Shown: in pieces, positions 17,922-26,559 of the stretch | How positions within the stretch are numbered: the stretch's first letter is position 1 | Layout: the number at the start of each line of letters is the position of its first letter | Origin: Ilumatobacteraceae bacterium | Lineage (GTDB): Bacteria > Actinomycetota > Acidimicrobiia > Acidimicrobiales > Ilumatobacteraceae | Length of the DNA: 64,000 bases | Assembly (NCBI GenBank): GCA_022843125.1 | Contig: JALHOG010000002.1 | Coordinates: forward strand, 62,001-126,000 | Direction: 5' to 3' | The notes under the pieces: model-generated | The model's database searches: none | Told to the model about the DNA's origin: nothing | The model's input: only the letters and a program-made list of their open reading frames with translations | Made by a program: the position numbers and the translations under genes

Positions 17922-18740
17922 ATGTGCACAACCGGGGTCCTACGGCTCGCAGATGGCAGCTACGCGTTGTTCAAGAACAAGGACTTCGGTCGTCAGCACC
18001 TCGACGATCGCATCTGGCTGGACGATGGCCTGTTCGGTGTGCTCGGTATGACGACGTGGGCGGGGGATGATCCGCTCCTCGACGAGTACTCGGGCTTCTC
18101 CATCGCGGCGAACGCGCACGGGCTCCTGTGTTGCGACTCCAACGTCGTGACGCTCGACGACCATGTGAACTACGACGTGATGACGGAGGTCGCCGTTCGG
18201 GAGGGCGTCGACGTCGTCTCGGCCGCAGCCGCCGTGCGCGCCGCGTGCGCGGCCGCGCCCGTGTCGTGGGGGAACCTGGTGATGATCGACGCCGACTCGG
18301 CGGTGAGCGTCGAGATCCGGGGCTCGGAGGTCGAGGTGGTGCCGCTCGAGCGAGCAGCCGCGCGTTCGAACCACCATGTCGTTCTCGGTGACCACGCGCT
18401 CCAGGAAGACCACGCGACCACCTACCTTCGCCGCGCGGCTGCCCAGCGCCGGGTCGAGGATGCGACCACCCTGGCCGACGTCTTCGAGCTGCAGGCTGCC
18501 CACGACGACGGGGGAACGGGCATCTGCAACCACGCGGGCCTCACGACGGTGTACTCCTACGTCCTGCACCGGCATGCGGCCGGGACGACGCTCCACGTCC
18601 TGCAGGGGCGCCCGTGCTCCGGCGCTGAGCGGGTGGCGCTCGACATCCCCTTCGGTCGACGACCGGATCCCGATTCCGTCGCTCGCTTCCTCGCTGCGTA
18701 TCCGACGGCGACGAAGCAGAACGCCGCAGTGGCGGTGTGA
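17922..18740 (+). CDS. C45-type Ntn-hydrolase (acyltransferase/amidohydrolase-like)
   Basis: A 272-residue protein starting Met-Cys-Thr-Thr, then LADGSYALFKNKDFG. That is the start of mature penicillin-acyltransferase/carcinine-hydrolase type Ntn-hydrolases, where Cys is the nucleophile and its freed amino group the base. Here Cys is residue 2, so Met removal alone would activate the enzyme and no propeptide is needed. A longer in-frame extension upstream lacks domain content and overlaps the divergent gene. The TAGCAT box 8 bases before ATG suggests a leaderless mRNA. Substrate class inferred: an N-acyl amide. Confidence 0.82.
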   Translation: MCTTGVLRLADGSYALFKNKDFGRQHLDDRIWLDDGLFGVLGMTTWAGDDPLLDEYSGFSIAANAHGLLCCDSNVVTLDDHVNYDVMTEVAVREGVDVVSAAAAVRAACAAAPVSWGNLVMIDADSAVSVEIRGSEVEVVPLERAAARSNHHVVLGDHALQEDHATTYLRRAAAQRRVEDATTLADVFELQAAHDDGGTGICNHAGLTTVYSYVLHRHAAGTTLHVLQGRPCSGAERVALDIPFGRRPDPDSVARFLAAYPTATKQNAAVAV

Positions 18741-18756
18741 CGAGGGTGGCGCCGGC

Positions 18757-20304
18757 TCAGTAGGTCGCGTCGGGGTCGACGGGAAAGGGCACGACGTCGC
18801 AGCGTTCGAAGCGAAGGCGCTCGAGGCGGGAGGCGGCAGCGCCGGGAACGTCGGCCACGACGGCACTCGGGGCCGAGTCGGGGAAGTTCGCCCGGTAGTC
18901 GGTGCATGAGCGCACGCACAGCACGTCGACGTCGTACGGCTCCAGCCCGGCGTGACGCCAGGTCCCCGGATCGGACGACCACGCGGGCAGCTCGGTGATG
19001 AGGACTGCGAGTGCACCGCGGCGGACCACGGCGAATCGACCCATCGTCGCCGTCATGCCGGTGTACCCCACGCCGGTCAGCGTGTAGTCACCGGTACCGA
19101 CGCGCTCGATGACGCCGCTGAACTCGACCGGCGTCGACCAGCGGGGGTCGATCGTCGCGCCGACGCGCAGCGACACGGCAGCGCCCTCGCCGGCGGCGTG
19201 ACACTCGGCGACGGCCTCGGGATCGGCGATCGTGACCAGCGCCGAGCGTGTCGACGCCTCGTCGACGAGCGCGCGGAGCATGCCGGTCCCGTCGCCGGAG
19301 GCCCCCGCCGTCGGGGCATCGGCTGCCTCGGTGATGATGAACGGGCGGACCTCGCTCGCCTGTGCTGCTCCGAGCGCGGCGGGCGGTGCGAGCAGCCGAT
19401 CGACGACGAACTCCCGGCGCCGATCCCAGACCTCTCGCACGATCGCCGACGCCGTCGCTCGCGCCGCCGATTCGTCGTCATGGGCGGTCGCCACCGCGGT
19501 GAACCCGACGCCGGGCGCGTCGAGCCAGGGCTGGGTCGGGAAGACGCTGATGTCGATCACCGAGGCGGGGGCCGTGTTCCGCGCCCGCTCCAGGATGTCG
19601 GCGAGGACGCCCCCAGGGATCCGCAAGCTCTCGTCGGGGAAGATCGCCGGGCACGTCTCGACGGCCGTCACCGGACGGATCGAACCGGCCATCAGCGCCG
19701 CCAGCATCGTCGCCGCCCGTCGGCCGGTGGCGCGCTGGTCGACGTGGGGATTGGTCTGATAGCCGGCGGTCACCTGTGCGAGGGCGCACAGCGCCGGCGT
19801 GACGTTGCCGTGCAGATCGAGTGTGAGCGCGATCGGGAGGTCGGCGCCGACCTCGGCTCGAATCGCTGCCAGCAGCTCGCGGTCTCCGCGTGTGGTGTCG
19901 ACGCTGCACAGCGCTCCGTGCAGGGAGACGACGAGCGCGTCGAGGTGGCCGCCGGTGCGGACCGACCGCACCGCGATGTCGCACAACTGGTCGTAAGCGT
20001 CCTCGTCGAGTGGGCCTGACGGCATCGCATGCGCCGACAGCAGCGGGACCGCCACGCCGCCCAGTTCGCGGATCGCATCACAGGCGCCGTCGATCTCGCT
20101 GTTGGCGCCGGTCATGGTGTCGGCGTCGGCCCCGAACCGCATCTGGAAGGCGGCGAGCCCGGTCGTGGTCGCCGCGAACGAGTTCGCTTCGTGCTGCACC
20201 AGCAGGACGCCGATCCGCTCACGGTGCGGAAAGCGGGCGTCACCGGCGAACGCCGTGCCCAGCGTTTCAGGCCGGTTGCGTTTGTACGCGTCGCTTGCGC
20301 CCAT
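18757..20304 (-). CDS. M81-family metallopeptidase (MlrC-like)
   Basis: A 515-residue MlrC-type zinc protein. VLLVQHEANSF (residues 33-43), LTLDLHGN and EAADAPTAGASGDGT are the conserved metal and substrate motifs. MlrC opens linear microcystin-derived peptides, but most relatives act on unknown small peptides or amides. ATG 20304 has no Shine-Dalgarno; a TATTAT/TATATT box ends 9-11 bases upstream, so the mRNA is probably leaderless. It is divergent from the peptide-type ABC importer, which fits peptide uptake and cleavage. Confidence 0.9.
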   Translation of the reverse strand: MGASDAYKRNRPETLGTAFAGDARFPHRERIGVLLVQHEANSFAATTTGLAAFQMRFGADADTMTGANSEIDGACDAIRELGGVAVPLLSAHAMPSGPLDEDAYDQLCDIAVRSVRTGGHLDALVVSLHGALCSVDTTRGDRELLAAIRAEVGADLPIALTLDLHGNVTPALCALAQVTAGYQTNPHVDQRATGRRAATMLAALMAGSIRPVTAVETCPAIFPDESLRIPGGVLADILERARNTAPASVIDISVFPTQPWLDAPGVGFTAVATAHDDESAARATASAIVREVWDRRREFVVDRLLAPPAALGAAQASEVRPFIITEAADAPTAGASGDGTGMLRALVDEASTRSALVTIADPEAVAECHAAGEGAAVSLRVGATIDPRWSTPVEFSGVIERVGTGDYTLTGVGYTGMTATMGRFAVVRRGALAVLITELPAWSSDPGTWRHAGLEPYDVDVLCVRSCTDYRANFPDSAPSAVVADVPGAAASRLERLRFERCDVVPFPVDPDATY

Positions 20305-20313
20305 AGGGGTCAG

Positions 20314-20321
20314 ATAATATA
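20314..20321. promoter_or_regulatory. overlapping divergent -10 boxes (metallopeptidase / ABC importer)
   Basis: Read leftward, GAGGACTATATTAT gives TATATT or TATTAT 9-11 bases before the metallopeptidase ATG. Read rightward, TAATAT at 20315-20320 would start the ABC operon with a leader of roughly 100 bases. Both polymerases would compete for the same AT island, so the two units may be reciprocally controlled. Confidence 0.5.
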
Positions 20322-20331
20322 GTCCTCGCCG

Positions 20332-20419
20332 TCAGGGGGTGCCGTCCGAGCTGCCGAGCACGGCGGCGAGGCGGCCCATTCCCCCTGGATGACAGGGCTC
20401 GACGAAGACCTAGGGGGAG
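20332..20419 (+). promoter_or_regulatory. leader with alternative pairings around the Shine-Dalgarno of the ABC binding protein
   Basis: CCCCCT at 20381-20386 can pair with AGGGGG at 20334-20339 (a 7-bp perfect stem with flanking C and G, 41-base loop). It can instead pair with the Shine-Dalgarno AGGGGG at 20412-20417 (up to 10 pairs with flanking bases, 21-base loop). The two pairings exclude each other, so the leader could hide or expose the ribosome site. No known riboswitch class is recognised. Confidence 0.35.
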
Positions 20420-20424
20420 ATTTC

Positions 20425-22206
20425 ATGGACGCACAGAGCAACCCGAACGACGCGGTCGCGCAAGCGTCGGCGATGGTGGCGAACTATCAGGGAGGGCGGC
20501 TCAGCCGGCGGCAGTTCGGCAAGGGCCTGCTCGCACTCGGCTTTGGCGCCACCGCTGCGAGCGCCATCCTCACCGCCTGCGGCGGCGACGACGGCGGCGG
20601 CGACGAGGGTGCAGGCGGCGCCGACACGGGCACCGCCACCGGTGGAGGGGCCGAGACGGCCACCGCCCCGGCAGCCGGCGAGCCGAAGGTCGGCGGCACC
20701 CTGCGTGAGGGCTACAACCGCGACGTCTCGAAGCACGACCCGATCACCACCAACTGGTACGACCCTGCGTTCAGCGCGATCTACGAGACGATCGTCACCG
20801 ATGGTCTCGAGGGTGACACCGTGCCGCAGTTCGCCACCGCGTTCTCGGTGTCCGAGGACGGCCTCACGTACACCTTCGACATTCCCGAGGGTCGCGTCAG
20901 CCACAGCGGCGGAGCGATGGGTGCCGCCCAGGTCGCCGAGGTGCTGCAGACCGTCAAGGACGTCTCGTTCATCGGTGGGGTCTCGACCGTGCCCATGGAG
21001 GGCTACTCGGTCGAGGGCAACCAGGTCGTCCTGAAGATGAAGAACTCGTGGCTCGGAGCGATCAACCCCCACAAGACGGGTTACTGGGCGCTGCTCAACC
21101 CCGACACGTGGAACGCGGCGGGTGGCACCGATCCGTCCTCGACGTACGGCACCGACTCCGCCGACGGAACCGGCCCGTTCACCCACACCGAATGGGTGCC
21201 GGGCAGCCACACGCTCGTGACCCGGTGGGACGACTACCCGGGCAGCAACACGCCCTATGTCACGAACAAGGGCACCGCCTACCTCGATTCGATCCGGTGG
21301 AGCGTCATCACCGAAGCCGGCCAGCGTGCAACCCAGCTGGAGACCGGCGAGCTCGACACCCTGATCGGCCCGAGCTACGCCGACCTCGAGCGCCTCAAGT
21401 CGAACCCGGATCTGACCGTCATCCAGCACCCCGAGTGGTCGGGGTACATCCTGACCATGAACCGGGACTACCCGGAGTTCTTCGGCGACGTGCTCACCCG
21501 GCAGGGCCTCAGCCACGCGCTGAACCGCCAGGCGATGGTCGATGCGATCCTGTTCGGCAACGGCGATCCCACGTACGGCCCGTTCCCGAAGACCGACCGC
21601 CAGTACGACCCGGCAGTCGAGGAGTTCAACCAGTACGACGTCGAGCTCGCGAAGTCCAAGCTCGCCGAGGCTGGCTGGGTCGCCGGTGGCGACGGGGTGC
21701 TCGAACGCGAGGGCGTCCGTTTCGAGTTCGACTACGTCGTCGAGGACGAGACCACGCAGAAGCTCGTCGCCGAGGCCGTGTCGGCCCAGTTCCGCGAGGT
21801 CGGCGTGGTCGCCACGCTGCGGGTCGTCGACCGTGCCGTCGCCTTCGAAGAGCAGTCGGGCGAAGGTCGCGACGCGGCGCCGATGGCGCTGTTCTTCTGG
21901 CTCTGGCCGGTACCGCTCGACATCCTCGTGATCTTCTCCTCGTCGGAGACGATCCCGGTGCCGAACTTCTCGCACGTCAACGACCCCGACATCGACGCCG
22001 CGATCGAAGAGTGGCGCCTGGCCGGCACGCCGGAGGCCGCGCAGGCTGCGTCGTCGAAGTTCCAGCTCACCTGGGCCGAGTCGCTGCCGTACCTCTCGCT
22101 GATGAACCAGTTCGCGACCTTCGCCCACCACAACTACGTCAAGGGGTGGCAGCCGTTCGTCTGGAACCTGTACCCGCTGTACAACGACGTGTGGATGGAC
22201 AAGTAA
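20425..22206 (+). CDS. family 5 (peptide/nickel-type) ABC substrate-binding lipoprotein
   Basis: A 593-residue extracellular binding protein. The N terminus has a twin-arginine motif (SRRQFGKG, Arg28-Arg29) and a lipobox ending ILTAC with Cys52. It is therefore probably exported folded by Tat and lipid-anchored. A Gly/Asp/Thr-rich linker follows, then a family 5 solute-binding domain (VGGTLREGYNRDVS onward, ending near the C terminus). ATG 20425 has GGGGGAG 5 bases upstream; an upstream in-frame ATG at 20389 lacks one. First gene of the importer operon. Ligand likely an oligopeptide-like or other amphipathic compound; not readable. Confidence 0.92.
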   Translation: MDAQSNPNDAVAQASAMVANYQGGRLSRRQFGKGLLALGFGATAASAILTACGGDDGGGDEGAGGADTGTATGGGAETATAPAAGEPKVGGTLREGYNRDVSKHDPITTNWYDPAFSAIYETIVTDGLEGDTVPQFATAFSVSEDGLTYTFDIPEGRVSHSGGAMGAAQVAEVLQTVKDVSFIGGVSTVPMEGYSVEGNQVVLKMKNSWLGAINPHKTGYWALLNPDTWNAAGGTDPSSTYGTDSADGTGPFTHTEWVPGSHTLVTRWDDYPGSNTPYVTNKGTAYLDSIRWSVITEAGQRATQLETGELDTLIGPSYADLERLKSNPDLTVIQHPEWSGYILTMNRDYPEFFGDVLTRQGLSHALNRQAMVDAILFGNGDPTYGPFPKTDRQYDPAVEEFNQYDVELAKSKLAEAGWVAGGDGVLEREGVRFEFDYVVEDETTQKLVAEAVSAQFREVGVVATLRVVDRAVAFEEQSGEGRDAAPMALFFWLWPVPLDILVIFSSSETIPVPNFSHVNDPDIDAAIEEWRLAGTPEAAQAASSKFQLTWAESLPYLSLMNQFATFAHHNYVKGWQPFVWNLYPLYNDVWMDK

Positions 22207-22240
22207 GGCGACGATGCGACCGCCGTCCGGGGACCTACCC

Positions 22241-22267
22241 GCCCACGCGGTGGGCAGCCCGCAGGGC
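22241..22267 (+). terminator. intercistronic stem-loops after the binding-protein gene
   Basis: Two adjacent hairpins, GCCCAC-gcg-GTGGGC (22241-22255) and GCCC-gca-GGGC (22257-22267), lie between the binding-protein stop and the permease start. Such structures commonly stabilise the upstream message or partly end transcription, giving more binding protein than membrane parts. That role is inferred. Confidence 0.45.
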
Positions 22268-22273
22268 TGATCG

Positions 22274-23125
22274 ATGAAGCGCTTCGCACGCGCCCGAAAG
22301 AACAAGCAACTCGTCACCGGGTCGGTGCTGGCGTGCATCATCGTGCTGCTCGCGCTCGTCGGCCCGATGGTGTTCGGCGACTACAACTCGCAGGACCTGG
22401 CGTTGTCGCACAAACCGGTCGGCACCGATGGGGCATTCTTCGGCACCGATGGCCTGGGTCGCGATCTCGCGGCCCGGGCCACCTTCGGCATCCGGATCAG
22501 CTTGATCGTGGCGATCTCGGTGACGGCGATCGCCGTCATCTTCGGCACGATCATCGGCCTCATCGCCGGCTACACCAAAGGTGTCGTCGACAGCGTCGCC
22601 AGCCTCGTCATCGACTTCATCTGGGGCTTCCCGTTGATCCTCGTGGCGGTGCTCGCCGCCGCCAGCATCGGTTCGGGCCTCCTCCCGGTGATCCTCGCCG
22701 TAGGGCTCGTCAACACCGTGGCGATCGCACGGGTGGTGCGAGGTGAGGTACTCGGGATCTCCGAGAAGGACTTCGTCGTCGCGGCCAAGGCCGGCGGCTA
22801 CTCGACGTTGCGGATCCTGTCGCGCCACGTCGCCCCCAACGTGATCCCGGTCGCGTTGGTGCTGTCGTCGTACTACGTCGCCGTGGCGATCATCGCGGAG
22901 GCGGCGCTGTCGTTCGTGGGTCTCGGCGCTCAGCCGCCGCTGCCGAGCCTCGGCCAGATGGTGTCGGAGGGCCGGAACTACATGCGCCTCAATCACTGGG
23001 AGTCGACGATCCCCGGCGTGCTCATCTTCGTGATGGTGCTGAGCGTCAGCCTGATCGGTGACGGCCTGCGCGACCTGCTCGATCCGCGGTTGCGGACGGC
23101 GCTCGAGAGGGCGAGCTCCAAGTGA
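22274..23125 (+). CDS. ABC importer permease (DppC/OppC type)
   Basis: A 283-residue membrane protein with the OppC-like N-terminal helix, the FGTDGLGRDL segment typical of DppC proteins, and an EAA-like loop (VLGISEKDFVVAAKAGG) that would contact an ATPase. About six transmembrane helices are visible. It overlaps the next permease gene by GTGA. Here DppC precedes DppB, the reverse of the usual order. Confidence 0.93.
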   Translation: MKRFARARKNKQLVTGSVLACIIVLLALVGPMVFGDYNSQDLALSHKPVGTDGAFFGTDGLGRDLAARATFGIRISLIVAISVTAIAVIFGTIIGLIAGYTKGVVDSVASLVIDFIWGFPLILVAVLAAASIGSGLLPVILAVGLVNTVAIARVVRGEVLGISEKDFVVAAKAGGYSTLRILSRHVAPNVIPVALVLSSYYVAVAIIAEAALSFVGLGAQPPLPSLGQMVSEGRNYMRLNHWESTIPGVLIFVMVLSVSLIGDGLRDLLDPRLRTALERASSK

Positions 23126-24036
23126 AATCCGTCCTGAAGACCACCCTGTTGACGTTGCTGCTCCTGATCGCGTCGTCGTTGGCGGTGTTCGCCGCGATCC
23201 GTCTCTCAGGTGGCGACGTGACCGCCGCTCGTCTCCCGGCGTCGGCGACAGCCGAGGACCGTGAGTTGTTCCGCCAGCAGGTCGGGCTCGACCAGCCGAT
23301 CCTCAGGCAGTACGTCACGTACGTGGGCGAGGTGTTCACCGGCGACCTCGGCAACTCGCTCACCAACAACGCATCGATCAGCTCGCTGGCGGTCGAGAAG
23401 ATCAAGAACAGCGCCATCCTCGGCGGCATGTCGTTGGTGCTCGTGTTCGGCGTCGGCATCCCACTCGGCATGATCGCGGCGCTGAAACGCAACTCGTGGC
23501 TCGACACCGGGATCACGTCGTTCTCCGTCGCGGGGATGGCCGTTCCCAACTTCTGGTTGGCGCTGATCCTGATCTACATCTTCGCGACCGTGCTCGGTTG
23601 GCTGCCATCCGCCGGTCAGGGGGGTATCGAGTACCTCATCTTGCCGGCTGTCGTGTTGAGTGCCGAGGGCATCGCGCTCACCGTGCGCATGACGCGGTCG
23701 GCGATGATCGAGAACCTCAGCCAGGACTTCGTCCGAACGCTCCGAGCCGCTGGGCTGAGCGAGCGGCGGATCTACTTCAAGCACGTCCTGCGCAACTCAC
23801 TGCTCCCGATCATCTCGCTCGCCGGGCTCCGGGTCGGTCAGATCGTCGGGTACGCGCTCGTCGTCGAGACCATCTTCGGATGGCCGGGTGTCGGCCAGCA
23901 GCTCGTCAACGCGGTGCTCCGGCGCGACTACCCGGTCGTGCAGTTCTTCTCGCTCCTGTTGGTGTTCGTCGTCACGCTCGGCAACCTCGCGGCCAGCGTG
24001 GGGTACACCCTGGCCAACCCGCGGCTGCGAAAGTGA
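23122..24036 (+). CDS. ABC importer permease (DppB/OppB type)
   Basis: A 304-residue permease: N-terminal anchor helix, then LGLDQP-like VGLDQPILRQYVTYVGEVFTG, a GDLGNS turn, and the EAA loop SQDFVRTLRAAGLSERRI. These mark the DppB half of the channel. The GTG start at 23122 overlaps the DppC stop. The ATPase gene begins 4 bases after its stop. Confidence 0.93.
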   Translation: MKSVLKTTLLTLLLLIASSLAVFAAIRLSGGDVTAARLPASATAEDRELFRQQVGLDQPILRQYVTYVGEVFTGDLGNSLTNNASISSLAVEKIKNSAILGGMSLVLVFGVGIPLGMIAALKRNSWLDTGITSFSVAGMAVPNFWLALILIYIFATVLGWLPSAGQGGIEYLILPAVVLSAEGIALTVRMTRSAMIENLSQDFVRTLRAAGLSERRIYFKHVLRNSLLPIISLAGLRVGQIVGYALVVETIFGWPGVGQQLVNAVLRRDYPVVQFFSLLLVFVVTLGNLAASVGYTLANPRLRK

Positions 24037-24040
24037 CATC

Positions 24041-25012
24041 GTGACGCCCGACCCACTGCTCGACATCCGCAACCTGTCGGTTGGTTTGCGCGGTGATGGC
24101 ATCGGCTACGACATCGTGCGCGACGTCAGTCTGTCCCTCTACCCGAACGAGGTGCTCGCCGTCGTCGGCGAGAGCGGCTGCGGGAAGTCACTCACCGCTC
24201 TGTCGATCCTCGCGTTGCACGCCAGCCCGCCGTTGTACATCACCGGCGGCTCGATCCTCTTCGAGGGAACCGACCTCACCAAGCTGTCGCCGGCCAAGAT
24301 GCGCGCAGTGCGCGGCGCCGAGATCGCGATGGTGTTCCAGGATCCGATGAGCGCGCTCGACCCGATGTTCACGGTCGGCACCCTGCTGACGTCGGCGGTC
24401 AAGGCGCACCAGAAGGTCAGCGCCGACGTCGCCAAGAAGATCTCCCTGGAAGCGCTCGCTGACGCCGGCATCGAGGACCCGCGCCGCCGGTTCGACGAGT
24501 ACCCGTTCCAGCTCTCGGGCGGTGTATCGCAGCGCGTGATGATCGCCCTGGCGCTCGTGAACGATCCGAAGATCATCATCGCCGACGAGCCCACCACGGC
24601 GCTCGACGTCACCGTGCAGGCGCAGATCCTCGATCGGCTGAGGGAGCTCAAGAACGAGCGCGGCATGAGCGTGATGCTGATCACGCACAACCTCGGCGTC
24701 GTGGCATCGGTCGCCGACAGGATGGCCGTCATGTACGCAGGCGAGGTCGTCGAGTCCGGGGCGGTCGGTGAGGTGCTCGCCGCCCCGCACCACCCGTACA
24801 CGAACGGGCTGTTGAGTGCCGTGCCCAGGCTGAACAGCGAGGCGTCGGAGCTGGTCCCGATCGGTGGTCGGGTGCCCCAGCCCAACGAACTCCCGGCCGG
24901 ATGCGCCTTCGCCGACCGGTGCAGCTTCGTCACCGATCGCTGCCGGTCGGAGCACCCGCCGCTCGAACACCATGCCCGCACAGAGGTCCGCTGCCACCAT
25001 CCGGTCGCGTGA
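24041..25012 (+). CDS. ABC importer ATPase (DppD/OppD type)
   Basis: A 323-residue nucleotide-binding subunit: Walker A GESGCGKS, Q-loop VFQDPMSALDP, signature LSGGVSQR (slightly changed from LSGGQRQR), Walker B IIIADEPTTALD and the switch His in LITHN. The C-terminal oligopeptide extension with clustered cysteines (CAFADRCSFVTDRC) is typical and may hold an iron-sulfur cluster. GTG 24041 follows the permease stop by 4 bases. Its partner ATPase is at 27723-28763 on the other strand. Confidence 0.93.
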   Translation: MTPDPLLDIRNLSVGLRGDGIGYDIVRDVSLSLYPNEVLAVVGESGCGKSLTALSILALHASPPLYITGGSILFEGTDLTKLSPAKMRAVRGAEIAMVFQDPMSALDPMFTVGTLLTSAVKAHQKVSADVAKKISLEALADAGIEDPRRRFDEYPFQLSGGVSQRVMIALALVNDPKIIIADEPTTALDVTVQAQILDRLRELKNERGMSVMLITHNLGVVASVADRMAVMYAGEVVESGAVGEVLAAPHHPYTNGLLSAVPRLNSEASELVPIGGRVPQPNELPAGCAFADRCSFVTDRCRSEHPPLEHHARTEVRCHHPVA

Positions 25013-25644
25013 CGATCGCCATGCCAGCGCTCGCGCGATCCCCGATCGAAGTCGCACTGCAGACCGGCGTCACGCTTCGCGGCGTGTCGGTCGGCGGTGA
25101 ACCGGTCGGCCATCCCGTGATCATCCTGATCCACGACATCGACGGCGACATCGACGAGTTCGGGTCGCTCCCGGAGGTCCTCGGTGCGCTCGGCTATCGA
25201 GTCGTCGCTGTCGATCTGCCGGGGCACGGGTTGTCCGACGGCGACGATGTCGACCCGCTCGTCTGCACGGCCGCCGTGCGTGAACTCGTCGCCTCGTTCG
25301 CCGGCGTTCGGGTCGGGCTCGTCGTGAGCGGTCGATCGGCGACCGTGGCTGCCACCGTCGGTGCGGGCGAGCACGTCATCGCCCAGGTCCTCGTCAACCC
25401 GATCCTCGATGCGGCGCTCGATGACGGGTCGGTACGCACGCATGCGATCCGCATGGTGGTGCACGGCGATGGCCCCAACATCGTCGGGACCGAGACCCAG
25501 CGCTTCTTCTCGCATCTGATCGGCGAGAAGATGCTCGTGTTCAACGCATCGATGGCTGCGGGGCCGCGGATGCTGACGATCCAATCGACGGTTCAGGCGC
25601 ACGTCGAACTCTTCTTCACGCGCTACCTGATCCGCCCAAGCTAG
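25009..25644 (+). CDS. alpha/beta-hydrolase-like protein, atypical
   Basis: About 211 residues with an alpha/beta-hydrolase core: IILIHDIDGDIDEF (oxyanion region) and VAVDLPGHGLSDGD. At the nucleophile elbow the usual G-x-S-x-G reads SGRSAT, missing the last glycine, and the protein is shorter than the family (250-280). GTG 25009 overlaps the ATPase stop (GTGA); ATG 25021 is the alternative. It may be a divergent esterase/amidase or a non-enzymatic relative. Coupling to the importer suggests it handles the imported compound. Confidence 0.65.
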   Translation: MTIAMPALARSPIEVALQTGVTLRGVSVGGEPVGHPVIILIHDIDGDIDEFGSLPEVLGALGYRVVAVDLPGHGLSDGDDVDPLVCTAAVRELVASFAGVRVGLVVSGRSATVAATVGAGEHVIAQVLVNPILDAALDDGSVRTHAIRMVVHGDGPNIVGTETQRFFSHLIGEKMLVFNASMAAGPRMLTIQSTVQAHVELFFTRYLIRPS

Positions 25645-25653
25645 GAGGCTGCC

Positions 25654-26526
25654 ATGCCCGAGGTCGTCGACGGACACCTGCACCTGTTCCGCTCGTACAG
25701 CGCCGAGTATCCGCGGACGGTGTACGACATCATGGCCGAATCCGATCGTGAGGAGCTCGCCGAGAAACTGCTCGTGGCGATGGCGTCGGCCGGCGTCGAC
25801 CATGCCATCGTCGTGCCGTTGTCGAAAGATGACGAGTACCTCCGCGAGGTGCTCACCACCCATCCCGGGCGCTTCGCCGGTGTCGGGATCTTCGAGCACG
25901 ACCGGCCCGACGACGTCGCCGGCATCGAGCGACGTCTCGCGGCCACGCCGCTCCAGGGGCTGCGCTTCTACGGGCTCGCCGCCGATGAGACCACCACGAT
26001 CGACTCGCTGGCCTGTTTCCCCGTCTTCGAGTTGATGGCCGAGCGCGGCATGGTCGTGTGGTTCTACGGCGACGTCGTCCAGCTGCGTCTGATGGGCCAG
26101 GTGATGGATCGTCTCCCCCAGTTGCGGGTGGTGTTGAACCACTCGGCCTTCCTCCCCGACATGCACGCCGACATGCAGATCGACGAGCATCGCCGGCCGC
26201 ACTTCGACGTCGCGCTCCCGCCGAGCGGTTTGCCGGTCGTCGAGGAGATGGCGGCGGCGCACGCCAACCTGCATGTCCACTATTCGGGTCACTACGCGTT
26301 CAGCGCCGAGCCGTACCCGTATCGCGATCTGCAGGAGGTCGGTGAGCGCCTGCTCGCCGCCTTCGGCGCGAACCGGATGCTCATGGCGTCCGACTGGCCG
26401 TGGATCGAGTTCGAGCCCGGCTACACCCGGATCCTGGCCGTCGTCGACGAGTTGCTCCCGAACATCACCACCGAGGAGCGTGACGCGATCCGCGGCGGGA
26501 CCGCGATGTCGCTGTTCCGGTTCTGA
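25654..26526 (+). CDS. amidohydrolase-2 family metal-dependent hydrolase
   Basis: A 290-residue TIM-barrel amidohydrolase. Metal ligands are visible in DGHLHLF, a mid-barrel His in LNHSAF and the Asp in MASDWPW. The family includes TIM-barrel hydrolases and decarboxylases. It has an excellent AGGAGG site 7 bases before ATG. Nine bases separate it from the alpha/beta hydrolase, so it ends the importer operon. Substrate unknown. Confidence 0.88.
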   Translation: MPEVVDGHLHLFRSYSAEYPRTVYDIMAESDREELAEKLLVAMASAGVDHAIVVPLSKDDEYLREVLTTHPGRFAGVGIFEHDRPDDVAGIERRLAATPLQGLRFYGLAADETTTIDSLACFPVFELMAERGMVVWFYGDVVQLRLMGQVMDRLPQLRVVLNHSAFLPDMHADMQIDEHRRPHFDVALPPSGLPVVEEMAAAHANLHVHYSGHYAFSAEPYPYRDLQEVGERLLAAFGANRMLMASDWPWIEFEPGYTRILAVVDELLPNITTEERDAIRGGTAMSLFRF

Positions 26527-26559
26527 CCCGCACGGGTCGCGGCGCCTGCGCGCACAGGG

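Noticed and set aside
20410..22341. 643-codon open frame antisense to the ABC binding protein
   Set aside because: Arg/Val/Gly/Glu-rich composition typical of high-GC shadow frames, no domain, and it opposes a clear Tat-lipoprotein gene.
26525..26538. Small hairpin GACCCG-CA-CGGGTC after the amidohydrolase
   Set aside because: The usable stem is only about five pairs; too weak to call a terminator.
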